A stretch of 64,000 bases of DNA. Origin: DRKI01 sp011051875 (GTDB lineage Bacteria; Desulfobacterota; Desulfobulbia; Desulfobulbales; Desulfobulbaceae). Position 1 is the stretch's first letter. Every line of letters starts with the position of its first letter. The translations under genes were made by a program, and so were the position numbers. The stretch spans positions 37,663-101,662 of the forward strand of contig JALXDL010000110.1 in assembly GCA_026990385.1 (NCBI GenBank), in the 5' to 3' direction. Below the pieces are notes generated by a model that did no database searches, was not told the origin of the DNA, and worked only from the letters and a program-made list of their open reading frames with translations. Below, piece by piece: positions 1 to 8,150 of the stretch.

Positions 1-1172
1 AAGTAGCGGGCGCTGATAACATCGTGCGGACAGAAAAGAACCGCTCCCCGGATCACGTTCTGCAACTCCCGTACATTCCCCGGCCAATCCCGTTCCACCA
101 ACTGTTCCACCGCTTCCAGGGAAAACTGTTTCTCCGGCAGGTTCAGCTCGCTGCAGACCTTGCGGGTGAAATGGTCCACCAGCAGGGGGATGTCCTCGCG
201 GATCTCGGCCAGGGCGGGGGTGTGCAGGGTGACAACGTTGAGGCGGTAAAAAAGGTCCTCGCGAAAGGTGCGGTCACGGATCTTCTGTTCCAGGTCCCGG
301 TTGGTTGAGGCGATGATGCGTACATCCACGGTGCGGACCCTGGTGCTTCCCACCGGCTTGACCTCGTGTTCCTGGAGGACCCGCAGCAGCTTGGTCTGGA
401 CCGCCACCGGCACGTCCCCGATCTCGTCCAGGCAGAGGGTGGAGCCGTCGGCCTCGACAAAGAGTCCCTTCTGGTCCCGGTCGGCGCCGGTAAAGGCGCC
501 GCGCCTGTGGCCGAACAGCTCGCTCTCCAGGAGATGTTCAGGTATTGCCGGGCAGTTGACCATCAGCATGGGGCGCCGCCGCCGTTTGCTGAGACTGTGG
601 ATGGCCCGCGCGGTCAGCTCCTTGCCGGTGCCGGATTCGCCGCGGATCAGCACCGTGTAGTCGGTCCGGGCCGTGGTACGGATGGCGTGGTAGAGCCGCT
701 GCATGGGCTTGGACTGCCCGACAAAGTCGGCAAAGGGGGTCGACTCCCTCACCCGGAGACGCAGGTTGGCGTTCTCCCGCACGAGCTGGTTATGTTCCAA
801 GCCCTTGCGCACAGTCCGAAAGAGTCCGGGCTTGTCAAAGGGCTTGGTGATGAAGTCGTAGGCACCGGCCTTGATGGCCTCCACCGCCGTCTCGATGCTG
901 CCATAGCCGGTCATCATGATCACGGTGATCTCGCCGTCGATTCGCTGCAGTTTCCTGAGGATCTCGAAACCGTTCATCTCCGGCATCTGGATGTCGAGCA
1001 GCACCAAGTCTACCGGCCTGGCCGCGACCATGTCCAGGGCCTGCCTTGCATCCACGCAGGTGGAGATGGCAAGGCCGGTGAACTCGCGGCCGAGCATCCG
1101 CTGCAGCCCCTGCAGAAGGTCCGGCTGGTCGTCAACGATCAGTACATGCTGTTCCTGTCTCTCTTTTTCCAT
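1..1172 (-). CDS. Sigma-54-dependent response regulator (NtrC/AtoC type), 3' end beyond window
   Basis: I translated this gene by eye on the minus strand; it runs off the left edge, so about 390 residues are visible. An N-terminal receiver domain (about 1-125) has the acidic pair DD at 14-15, phospho-acceptor D60 in LVLLDIQMPEMNG and K110 in ITKPF. An AAA+ sigma-54 activator domain follows, with Walker A GESGTGKE (178-185), the sigma-54-contacting GAFTGA loop (225-230) and Walker B LCLDEIGD (246-253). The C-terminal Fis-type DNA-binding domain is expected outside the window. It starts at ATG 1172, 36 nt after the stop of the haem-type histidine kinase, so the two form a two-component operon. 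By family knowledge it activates sigma-54 promoters when phosphorylated; targets are unknown, and no convincing -24/-12 site was found nearby. Confidence 0.93.
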   Translation of the reverse strand, partial: MEKERQEQHVLIVDDQPDLLQGLQRMLGREFTGLAISTCVDARQALDMVAARPVDLVLLDIQMPEMNGFEILRKLQRIDGEITVIMMTGYGSIETAVEAIKAGAYDFITKPFDKPGLFRTVRKGLEHNQLVRENANLRLRVRESTPFADFVGQSKPMQRLYHAIRTTARTDYTVLIRGESGTGKELTARAIHSLSKRRRRPMLMVNCPAIPEHLLESELFGHRRGAFTGADRDQKGLFVEADGSTLCLDEIGDVPVAVQTKLLRVLQEHEVKPVGSTRVRTVDVRIIASTNRDLEQKIRDRTFREDLFYRLNVVTLHTPALAEIREDIPLLVDHFTRKVCSELNLPEKQFSLEAVEQLVERDWPGNVRELQNVIRGAVLFCPHDVISARY

Positions 1173-1208
1173 GATCTTCCCGTTGTCCGTTGTGATTGCC
1201 TGGTCGGG

Positions 1209-3794
1209 TCAGCTGTCGGCTGTGCCGGGTCCGTCCCCGGTCCCGTTCCCGGAGCCGAGCGGCAGGATGACGGTGAACCGGGTCCATCGGCCCGGCTTGG
1301 ATTCCACCAGGATGTCACCGTCATGCTCACGGATGATGCCGTAGCTCACCGACAGGCCCAGGCCCGTGCCGCCGCTCTGGGACCTGGTGGTGAAAAAGGG
1401 GTCAAAGATATTGGCCAGCACCTCCCGGTCGATCCCCCGGCCATCGTCCTCCACGGTGATGAGCAGCCGGTTTTCCGCCTCGTCATGGCGGCTTACCACC
1501 AGGATGATTCCCTCGCCGTCAATGGCATGGGCCGCGTTCATCAGCAGGTTGAGAAACACCTGCTTCATCTTGTCGTGGTCAAGCAGGGTTTCGGGCAGAT
1601 CCCGGGCCAGGTGCAGGGTGATGCGGATCTTCTGCTTGAGAAACTGCTGACGCACCAGGCCGACCACTTCCTCGATGGCCCGGTTGACGGAGCCGATGCT
1701 CTTGTCCGTCTTCTGGCTGCGTGAAAAGTTGAGCAGGTCCGTGACGATACGCTGGCAGGAGCGGGCGTGTTTCTCGATGACACGGATGTCCTCCAGGGCA
1801 CTGTCCGGCAGGTCCGGGTTGTCTTCCAGCAGGTTGTCGGTGTAGCAGAGTATGATACCCAGGGGATTGTTGATCTCGTGGGCCACCCCGGCGGCAAGCT
1901 GGCCCAGGGAGACCAGTTTCTCGGTCTGCTGGATGTGGAGTTCCACCTGTTTTTTCTCCGTGATGTCCTTGGCATAGCAGACCACGTTGCGCACCTTGCC
2001 GCCCTCGGCAAAGAGGGGATAGAAGCTGACCTCGAAGATGCGGCCGTCCTCGGCCTCCACCTGTTCGGTCACCGGACGGTCGGGCGGTTGGGAAAGCGGG
2101 GTCCTGCAGGCATTGAACGGACAGAAGTTGCCGAGCGGCAGGTCGGCCGGGGAACGGTTGAGCGTCTCCTCCATGCGCAGGCCGTGCTGGTCGAGAAACG
2201 CCTTGTTGACCATCCTGATCCGGTATTCGGCGTCAAAAAGGATGACCACGTCGGTGATGCCGTCGAACACCGACTGGAGGAGTTCCTTGCTCTCCACCAG
2301 GCGGGCGATGTTCTGCAGGCTCTCGATGGTGATGCCGATCTGGTGGCCGATGGAAAAGAGCAGCTCCTGGAGCTGGGGGTCCACCTCCTCCAGGTCCGGG
2401 CCGAGAAAGGTCATGACCCCCAGGACCTGGGATCGGCAGCAGAGGGGTACGTTGAAGTTGCTGGCCAGTACGGTCTCGGCACCGGTAAGGCTGAGCCGGC
2501 TGCAGGCGGCCTCCTGGATGAAGCGGTCAAAATCGAGCATCTTTCCGTCCAGGTAGGGGAGGCAGACCTGGGGATCAAAGGGGATGGTCTCGTCCAGGAT
2601 GGATGCCTGTTGCCGACACTGGAGCACCAGCCGGGCCCCCTGCCGGTCCAGGAGGTAGATGCCGGCACCCCGGGCCGGGATCACCGTGAGGGCCTGTTCC
2701 AGGACCCTGGGCAGGATATCGGCCAGGTGGACCGACTGGGTGATCAGCTCGCTGATGGTGTTCAGGGTCCGCAGCTCCTGGCCCCGGGTTATCACCTTTT
2801 CCCGCAGCTGCTGTTCCGAGCGCTGCAGCGCCAGGGTCCGTTCCGCCACCTTTTTCTCCAGGTTTTTTGCGTAGTCTTCGAGCTGGTGCCGGGTGGAGCG
2901 CAGGTGGCGGGCCACGGCCCGGACAGAGGCCGCCAGCTCACTGAACTCATCCTTGGACCTGGCCTGTTCATAGAGCTGGACGCCATGTTCATCACGCAGG
3001 TTGTCGCGGAAGATCTCCAGCAGGCCGCGCAGGTCGTGGATGACCAGCTTGTTGAAGAAAAACCAGACAATGCCGTACAGGAGCAGGACCGAGACAAAGG
3101 TGGTGCAGAAGACCTTCCATCCCACCTCGAGGATGGGGAGCAGCCCCACGTTCACAGGAACACTGACGCTGACCACGCCGTTGATCTCGTTGACCTGGCG
3201 TCCGAATCCCCGCTCGCTGCCGTAGAGACTGATTACCGCCCGCGGCGCCCTGTCCGGGTCGCCGTGGCAGTGAAGACAGGAGGCGGCGAACCGGACCGGC
3301 TTGAAACGCATGTACATGTGGCCGTCTCCGGTCCTGACGATGCCGTGCCAGTCTTCGGCCTCGGGATGGCTTGCAAAGTAGTCGATTTTTTCCCGTTCCA
3401 GGGCGTTGGCCTCGAATTTTTCGTTCCTGGCATTGATGGCCACCCGCCGGTATGAAAAGGCGGGCAGCTGGTCCTGGAACCTGTCCATCACCACCCGGCC
3501 GATGTACGAGGTGGACATGGCCTCGAGGATAAAGGCCTCCCTGCCAAGCACCTCGAACATCCTGGGCCGGAGCACCTCCCGGACGTACGCCCTGGTGGAC
3601 TCCACTGCCGCCATGATCAGCTCCGTCTTCTGGTACCCTTCCTTTTCGAGCATCTTCTTCTCATGCAGGTAGAGCAGGGCGGTCACCACCAGGCAGAAGC
3701 CGATAAAGATGCAGGCCAGGCCGAGCATGAACCGTGACTGCAGGCCGAAGGCGGGCCTGGGTGTTGCGTCCGGTACTCCATTGTCCTGTCGCAC
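1209..3794 (-). CDS. Membrane histidine kinase with Tll0287-like (DUF3365) haem sensor, HAMP, GAF and PAS domains
   Basis: About 861 residues. TM1 is near 22-43 and TM2 near 224-247. Between them is a periplasmic DUF3365/Tll0287-like region ending in a c-type haem motif, CLHCH (173-177). A HAMP-like linker and coiled coil (about 250-340), a GAF-like domain (350-490), a PAS-like domain (500-615, with Cys residues in CPFNAC), the dimerisation helix with phospho-acceptor H639 in GVAHEINNPLG, and a C-terminal HATPase with DDGRGID and GGTGLGL follow. Start: the longest frame opens at GTG 3806, but that codon lies inside a perfect AGGAGGTGA ribosome-binding site (3803-3811). GTG 3794, 8 nt downstream, is the better start. 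It likely senses a redox or gas signal through haem (inference) and phosphorylates the downstream regulator. The sensor domain recurs in the pseudokinase at 10913-12583. Confidence 0.92.
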   Translation of the reverse strand: MRQDNGVPDATPRPAFGLQSRFMLGLACIFIGFCLVVTALLYLHEKKMLEKEGYQKTELIMAAVESTRAYVREVLRPRMFEVLGREAFILEAMSTSYIGRVVMDRFQDQLPAFSYRRVAINARNEKFEANALEREKIDYFASHPEAEDWHGIVRTGDGHMYMRFKPVRFAASCLHCHGDPDRAPRAVISLYGSERGFGRQVNEINGVVSVSVPVNVGLLPILEVGWKVFCTTFVSVLLLYGIVWFFFNKLVIHDLRGLLEIFRDNLRDEHGVQLYEQARSKDEFSELAASVRAVARHLRSTRHQLEDYAKNLEKKVAERTLALQRSEQQLREKVITRGQELRTLNTISELITQSVHLADILPRVLEQALTVIPARGAGIYLLDRQGARLVLQCRQQASILDETIPFDPQVCLPYLDGKMLDFDRFIQEAACSRLSLTGAETVLASNFNVPLCCRSQVLGVMTFLGPDLEEVDPQLQELLFSIGHQIGITIESLQNIARLVESKELLQSVFDGITDVVILFDAEYRIRMVNKAFLDQHGLRMEETLNRSPADLPLGNFCPFNACRTPLSQPPDRPVTEQVEAEDGRIFEVSFYPLFAEGGKVRNVVCYAKDITEKKQVELHIQQTEKLVSLGQLAAGVAHEINNPLGIILCYTDNLLEDNPDLPDSALEDIRVIEKHARSCQRIVTDLLNFSRSQKTDKSIGSVNRAIEEVVGLVRQQFLKQKIRITLHLARDLPETLLDHDKMKQVFLNLLMNAAHAIDGEGIILVVSRHDEAENRLLITVEDDGRGIDREVLANIFDPFFTTRSQSGGTGLGLSVSYGIIREHDGDILVESKPGRWTRFTVILPLGSGNGTGDGPGTADS

Positions 3795-4251
3795 GGGAAC
3801 TGTCACCTCCTGTTACCGGTATGGGACCAGGCCGGACTGGAACCAGGTGCCTGCGTCCACAGGTATGCACTGCCGCCTCAGGGAAGCACCCGCTCATCGG
3901 GGCCGGCAGCAGCGGTGGTGCCTCTGGGGTGCCTCCTCGGGGAAGCACCATGTTGTGGTCTTGTGCCACAGATTTCCTCTCCTGCAAAGAAAAAAGCGCG
4001 GCGATGCCTGTAATTACTTGTTGTTCCGTTCTTGTTGTTTTGCTGCTCCCCGGCCGCTCCTTTGGGCCCTGATATTGCTACAGAGAGGTCCCGGGCCTGC
4101 AGCGAACCGGCCCGCCTGCACAGATACGGGGCACCTGTGCCAACATACTGTTTTGAGGATGTGAAAACAAGGAGTTGTCAGTCATTGACCAGTTGCAGCA
4201 GGGCAGTCGGGGTCACTGCAGGCAGTCGTTTCCGGACAAATGGAGGATACC
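3795..4251. other. Intergenic region between divergent genes
   Basis: About 450 bases between the leftward histidine kinase and a rightward small membrane protein. It holds the kinase ribosome-binding site (AGGAGGTGA, 3803-3811) and must hold promoters for both directions. I see no convincing sigma-70 or sigma-54 promoter, no terminator hairpin and no copy of the dispersed repeat. Short open frames here have no ribosome-binding site and no recognisable product. Confidence 0.6.
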
Positions 4252-4530
4252 ATGAACAAACCGGGCCGCGGTATCATCATGTTCATTTTTCTCGGTCTTG
4301 CGGCCAGCCTGGTCCTGATCGCGACCACGGACCACCTGGCACCCCTGATGCGCTTCATCCTGGACACCGACCATGGCACAGCGCCCCAGCTCGTTGGTTG
4401 TGCAGTGGCTGCGGCGGCCTTTCTCAAGCTGGTCCATTTTCTGCTCGACACGCTGGGCAGATATTTTGCGCATGAACTCGATTCCATCCATTCCAACCCT
4501 GTCAAAAGAAAAGGAGGTGATCACCACTGA
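4252..4530 (+). CDS. Small two-helix membrane protein, unknown
   Basis: 92 residues. I chose ATG 4252 because a GGAGG ribosome-binding site (4242-4246) lies 5 nt upstream; the ATG at 4240 would overlap that site. Hydrophobic helices are near 6-26 (GIIMFIFLGLAASLVLIA) and about 45-68 (LVGCAVAAAAFLKLVHFLL), and the short tail is basic and His-containing. I do not recognise a family. It lies upstream of the YeiH-type sulfate-exporter-family gene, separated by a complete copy of the dispersed repeat, so a functional link is only suggested by position. A second tiny membrane protein follows the transporter. Confidence 0.6.
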   Translation: MNKPGRGIIMFIFLGLAASLVLIATTDHLAPLMRFILDTDHGTAPQLVGCAVAAAAFLKLVHFLLDTLGRYFAHELDSIHSNPVKRKGGDHH

Positions 4531-4538
4531 GACAGGAT

Positions 4539-4741
4539 CCTGAATTGAGCGTCTCACCCGTCTGCCAATGGAAAAAGATAAATGATTATGAATAATACAG
4601 TGTTGCAGATGGATGAAACCCTTCGGGGTTTTCATTGTTCCCCGGTCTGCTTCGCCCTGCGCTGTTCCATGTGGGCAGGACTGCAAAGCAACACGGCAAA
4701 ACTCGCATCCCGTGGGAAAAATGAAGATCGCTCAACCCGGG
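4539..4741 (+). repeat. Dispersed TIR element, copy A (near complete)
   Basis: Left end CCTGAATTGAGCGTCT and right end GATCGCTCAACCCGGG form an imperfect terminal inverted repeat with TTGAGCG as core. Inside, CACCCGTCTGCCAA (about 4555) has an inverted partner TTGCAGATGGATG (about 4603). A hairpin with a TTCG loop (4613-4635) sits near the middle. The copies at 37095-37304 and 26453-26629 share the same order of blocks. It contains no protein-coding gene. Confidence 0.85.
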
Positions 4742-4869
4742 ATATTGCATTTTTCAGACCAGGGATCCGCGGCCAGGCCGCGGCGGAACCCACCCGTGAT
4801 TCCCGGAAGACCTGACCGCCGGCATGGGGCTGCGGTCCGGTTTTCCCGGCACAGCAAAGGAGAGAAAGT

Positions 4870-6498
4870 ATGGCCCAGATACAGGACAACAAGCCGCTGT
4901 TCATCATCAGCGGCCTCATGATACTGTACGCGCTGCTGGCCAGCAGCGGCATCCTGCATCCCCTGATGAAATACCTGCATACCGCCAAGACCGCGGACCT
5001 TCAGGTGACCATGGGATTCATTGCCGGAGGCATCGGAATTCTCGGTGCCATTATCAATTCGGTGCGCAAACCCGGCACCACCCTCATCGACCGGTTTGTT
5101 CTCCAACCCCTGCCCGGCATCCTCATGATCCTGCTCATGGCCATGGCCATCCGCTGGTACGTGGAGCCGGTGGTCAAGCTGATCAGCCACAGTCTGCAGC
5201 CGGTTCTCGGGTTCAAGATCTACAAGGTGCTCAATCTCAACTACGTCATCCTCGGCCTGCTGGCGGGCGTCATCCTGACCAACACCTACGGCATTCCCAA
5301 GTTTGCCCAGGCCGGCGTCAAGTGTGCCCGTTTCGTCCTCAAGATGGGTGTCATCATGCTCGGCGCCCGGTACAGCTTCGCCGAGCTCGCCAAGCTGGGA
5401 ACCTACAGTATCTTCCTGGTCGGCTTCTTCGTTCTCGGCACGGTTTTTTTCGTGCTCTGGCTGGGCGGTATCTTCAAACAGCCCAAGACCATGACCGGCG
5501 TTCTCTCTGCCGGCATGGGCGTGTGCGGCGTGTCGGCAACAGTGGCCGTGGCGCCTGTGGTCAAGGCCAGAAGCGAGGAGATGGCCTATACCATCGGTAC
5601 CATCCTTTCCTTCGGCATCATCTGCATGTTCGTCTTTCCCACCATCGGTCACATGGCCGGCATGAACGCGGTTCAGTTCGGAGCCTGGGCCGGCACCGGC
5701 ATCCTCAACTCGGCCCAGGTCGCTGCCGCGGCCCTGGCCTTCAATGCCGTGGATATCAAGACCCTGAAGGTGGCCGAGATCTTCAACATCACCCGGGTCC
5801 TCTTTCTGCCCATCATCGTCCTGGTGCTGGCCACCTGGTTTGGCAAGGAAAGCGGCAAGAAGCTGACCTTCAAGGAAGTGGTCATCGACAAGTTCCCCAT
5901 CTTCATTCTCGGCTTCCTGCTCCTGTTCGCCATGTCCTCCATGGGACTTTTCTCGCCGCCGACGCATTATAAGGGCAAATTCATTGATTTCAGTTATAAT
6001 GACAGGACCCAGATAACGGAAAAGGAATGGGAGACCCTGAAGAAGGCGGTGGATACAGGCACCATCAAGGGGCTGACTCCCGAGCAGATGGAGGCGGTCA
6101 AGGACCTGGTCGCCCAGCGCCAGATTGCCGGCAATTACGAGGATCGCAACGACAAGAAACTGTTCTACCGCCAGGGCGAGCAGCGGATGTTCCAGCTCGA
6201 GGCCATCCTGGCCGCCGCCAAGGCCAAGACCATCGAGATCCCCCCGGATGTCAAGGCGGCCATCAAGCATGCGGTCAAGCAGGTGCACAAGAAGTCCAAG
6301 ACCGTCACCACCCTGACCGACTGCATGATCTGGTTCTTTGCCTTCGGTCTTATCGGCCTTGGCATGCAGATCACCAAGAAGGCCATCTTCCAGGCCGGCG
6401 GTTGGCCCCTGGTCATCGGTGTCATCTCCGGCGTCACCAAGGCGGCCCTGTCGTTCGTGGTGGTCCTCTGGCTGGTCAAGGACGTGGTCCTGAAATAA
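4870..6498 (+). CDS. Putative sulfate exporter family transporter (YeiH/UPF0324) with soluble insertion
   Basis: 542 residues; the start has a good AAGGAGAG site. About ten hydrophobic helices with YeiH/Cons_hypoth698 signatures: GVIMLGARYSFAELAKLG (about 157-174), GMGVCGVSATVAVAPVVKARSEE (about 216-238) and the GAWAGTGILNSAQVAAAAL block. The family is annotated as putative sulfate exporters; the substrate has rarely been shown directly. YeiH proteins are usually about 330-360 residues. Here a ~110-residue hydrophilic, Lys/Glu-rich segment (about 370-480) is inserted before the last membrane helices. In a sulfate reducer, moving sulfate or another sulfur oxyanion is plausible. It is flanked by two small membrane proteins. 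Family is sure; substrate is not. Confidence 0.88.
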   Translation: MAQIQDNKPLFIISGLMILYALLASSGILHPLMKYLHTAKTADLQVTMGFIAGGIGILGAIINSVRKPGTTLIDRFVLQPLPGILMILLMAMAIRWYVEPVVKLISHSLQPVLGFKIYKVLNLNYVILGLLAGVILTNTYGIPKFAQAGVKCARFVLKMGVIMLGARYSFAELAKLGTYSIFLVGFFVLGTVFFVLWLGGIFKQPKTMTGVLSAGMGVCGVSATVAVAPVVKARSEEMAYTIGTILSFGIICMFVFPTIGHMAGMNAVQFGAWAGTGILNSAQVAAAALAFNAVDIKTLKVAEIFNITRVLFLPIIVLVLATWFGKESGKKLTFKEVVIDKFPIFILGFLLLFAMSSMGLFSPPTHYKGKFIDFSYNDRTQITEKEWETLKKAVDTGTIKGLTPEQMEAVKDLVAQRQIAGNYEDRNDKKLFYRQGEQRMFQLEAILAAAKAKTIEIPPDVKAAIKHAVKQVHKKSKTVTTLTDCMIWFFAFGLIGLGMQITKKAIFQAGGWPLVIGVISGVTKAALSFVVVLWLVKDVVLK

Positions 6499-6585
6499 TG
6501 CGCCGATCAATGGGCGCAACGAGAAAAGTAATCCGGATCGCGAGCTTCCGCTTTCGGTCCCGGCTTTTTCCGGAGGGATATTTTC

Positions 6586-6783
6586 ATGAGTGAAGACAAG
6601 ATAAAAATAGAGACCGGTGATGCCGGCAAGGGGGAATCCGAGATCTCCCGCGACGCCAACACGGAAGAACTCGAGGAGCGGGCACTGTCCGTCTTTGCCA
6701 GTGAGCGGAACGAGGACATCACCGCCCTCGTCCTGTCACTGATCACCACCTTCCTGGTGCTGCTGTTCACCAAGTGGCTGTAG
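6586..6783 (+). CDS. Small tail-anchored membrane protein, unknown
   Basis: 65 residues with ribosome-binding site GGAGGG. The N-terminal half is highly charged and acidic; residues about 46-65 (ITALVLSLITTFLVLLFTKWL) form a single C-terminal membrane helix. No family recognised. It lies 87 nt after the sulfate-exporter-family gene on the same strand and is probably cotranscribed. Its size and topology would suit a small accessory subunit of that transporter, but this is inference from position only. Confidence 0.62.
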   Translation: MSEDKIKIETGDAGKGESEISRDANTEELEERALSVFASERNEDITALVLSLITTFLVLLFTKWL

Positions 6784-6823
6784 CGCAGGCCACCCGGGCC
6801 TGCAAGGCCTGACCCGGCCCGAT

Positions 6824-6852
6824 CCCGCGGCATCCCGCCATGGTGCCGCGGG
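6824..6852 (+). terminator. Possible hairpin terminator
   Basis: A perfect 9-bp stem, CCCGCGGCA (6824-6832) with TGCCGCGGG (6844-6852), lies 40 nt after the small membrane protein and is followed only by GTTGTT. The T-rich tail is weak, so termination is uncertain. Confidence 0.35.
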
Positions 6853-6922
6853 GTTGTTGCCGGGAACCGGGCTGAAGCTGTTCCAGGGGGGCGTGTTCTG
6901 TTTCCCCGCTTCTTTGTCCGTG

Positions 6923-6960
6923 ATCCCGGTGTCCGGAACCTGTACGGTTTCATCCGGGAT
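6923..6960 (+). promoter_or_regulatory. Structured segment upstream of the signalling operon
   Basis: ATCCCGG (6923-6929) pairs with CCGGGAT (6954-6960), enclosing an inner stem GGAACC/GGTTTC. It lies 60 nt before the first gene of the stress/kinase operon and could be an operator or leader structure. No recognised riboswitch fits. Confidence 0.3.
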
Positions 6961-7019
6961 GCCACCTGTCAAGAATTGTTGCGGCTGGACCCGGGAACAT
7001 CCGGTCCGGCACTACCGGT

Positions 7020-7523
7020 ATGTCCATGTTCCAATCCCTCCTCCTTTGCACCCACGGCACGGCCGGCGCCAGGCAGGCCGAGCAACTGGTTTTTGCCACC
7101 CTGTGCGCGGCTGCCCCGGATATCCGGATCACCGTGCTGACCATCATCGACCGGGACTGGCAGGACATGACCGGCGACGACTGGCTCAACTCCAGCAAGA
7201 CCCACGCCGCATTTCTTGATCACGTCCAGCAGCAGGTGCAGGAGGAGAACGAGGAAGACTGGCAGAGGATCAGGAGGACGTATCCTGCCGCGGCCGCGGC
7301 CACCTTTGTCTCCGTTGTGGGCCCCATCGAGGAGACCATGGCCGTGGAGGCGGAAAAGCGGGGGTGTGACCTGATCGTCATCGGTCCCCATCGGAAGAGC
7401 CGCCGCCTCTTCAACCTGGAGATGGACAAGGGCCTCCGGGCGCGGACCGATACCCTGCTTCTGCACCGCCTCCTGCCCTGCCCCCTGCTGATAGCGCCGC
7501 TGCACCCGGAGAATGGGCCCTGA
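7020..7523 (+). CDS. Universal stress protein (UspA-like)
   Basis: 167 residues in a single UspA-like fold: a beta-strand start (FQSLLLCTHGTAGARQAEQLVF), a variable middle, and the C-terminal nucleotide-loop region LIVIGPHRKSRRLFN (about 124-138). The usual G-2x-G-9x-GS ATP motif is incomplete, because only the first Gly is clear, so ATP binding is doubtful. It starts a tightly spaced operon; its stop (TGA 7521-7523) is one base from the next ATG. The Ser/Thr kinase two genes on carries its own USP domain with a similar G-P-x-R loop, which points to a shared partner or ligand. Confidence 0.85.
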   Translation: MSMFQSLLLCTHGTAGARQAEQLVFATLCAAAPDIRITVLTIIDRDWQDMTGDDWLNSSKTHAAFLDHVQQQVQEENEEDWQRIRRTYPAAAAATFVSVVGPIEETMAVEAEKRGCDLIVIGPHRKSRRLFNLEMDKGLRARTDTLLLHRLLPCPLLIAPLHPENGP

Positions 7524-7524
7524 C

Positions 7525-8097
7525 ATGGAAAAGATCTATGATCTCTGCCTTGCTCCATCCGCCGCGGCCCTCGATATCGCTGGCATCCTGGACGGGGAGC
7601 GGCTGCTCCGTCTCCATCCCCACTGGTACGTGGACGCGGTGGAGCTCCGGCAGGAAGGGCTGGCAGCCAGCCTGCGTGACCATGCCACCGGCCTGGCCTT
7701 CTCCCCGGTCGTGCGCCTGGAGGCCGCGCCAGAGACAGGGGATGGTGATACAAGGCGCCCGGTCATGCGTCTGCTCGTATCGGGATACCGGGCGGACGAG
7801 CTCTTTTTCTTTGCCGAGGGGGACCGTTCGCGGGTCCTGGTGCGCTATCCGGCCGACATGGTCAGCGAGGAGGACGAACAGGATGTGCAGCTCTGGATCC
7901 GCGCCATCCAGGAATACCTGCGGCTCTATACCGTCACGACCCCGCGGACCCTCTTCTTCCGGCTGCTCATGAACCGGGTGATCCTGCCCATGAACCCGTC
8001 CCAACGCAAGATCTGCCTGATGATCGCCAGGATAACGGTTATCGAGCTGGTCGTGATCCTGATCCTGGTCCTCGGGTATACCTGGTACCTGCACTGA
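7525..8097 (+). CDS. Unknown protein with C-terminal membrane anchor
   Basis: 190 residues from ATG 7525, one base after the USP stop; an upstream in-frame ATG at 7513 would overlap it. Residues 1 to about 165 are soluble. They include a mixed alpha/beta pattern (RLHPHWYVDAVELRQ, RPVMRLLVSGYRADELFFF) that faintly resembles START/SRPBCC-like folds, but I would not assign it. The last ~25 residues (ITVIELVVILILVLGYTWYL) are one membrane helix, so the protein is probably tail-anchored facing the cytoplasm. It is cotranscribed with a USP and a Ser/Thr kinase and could be a membrane dock or substrate of the kinase. Confidence 0.75.
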   Translation: MEKIYDLCLAPSAAALDIAGILDGERLLRLHPHWYVDAVELRQEGLAASLRDHATGLAFSPVVRLEAAPETGDGDTRRPVMRLLVSGYRADELFFFAEGDRSRVLVRYPADMVSEEDEQDVQLWIRAIQEYLRLYTVTTPRTLFFRLLMNRVILPMNPSQRKICLMIARITVIELVVILILVLGYTWYLH

Positions 8098-8150
8098 CCA
8101 GCGGCCATCAGCGTCGGGCCTTGCCGGGTCGCATACGCCAGGAGTGCACC

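Noticed and set aside
4340..4356. Sigma-54 promoter (TGGCAC...ATGC)
   Set aside because: It lies inside the small membrane-protein gene and lacks the TTGC element.
4582..4815. Short + strand open frame in the 4.6 kb gap
   Set aside because: It lies within repeat copy A and has no ribosome-binding site.
4732..6519. 595-codon minus-strand frame opposite the sulfate-exporter gene
   Set aside because: Composition (His/Asp/Gly-rich) is that of an antisense frame of a GC-rich membrane-protein gene; no start signal.
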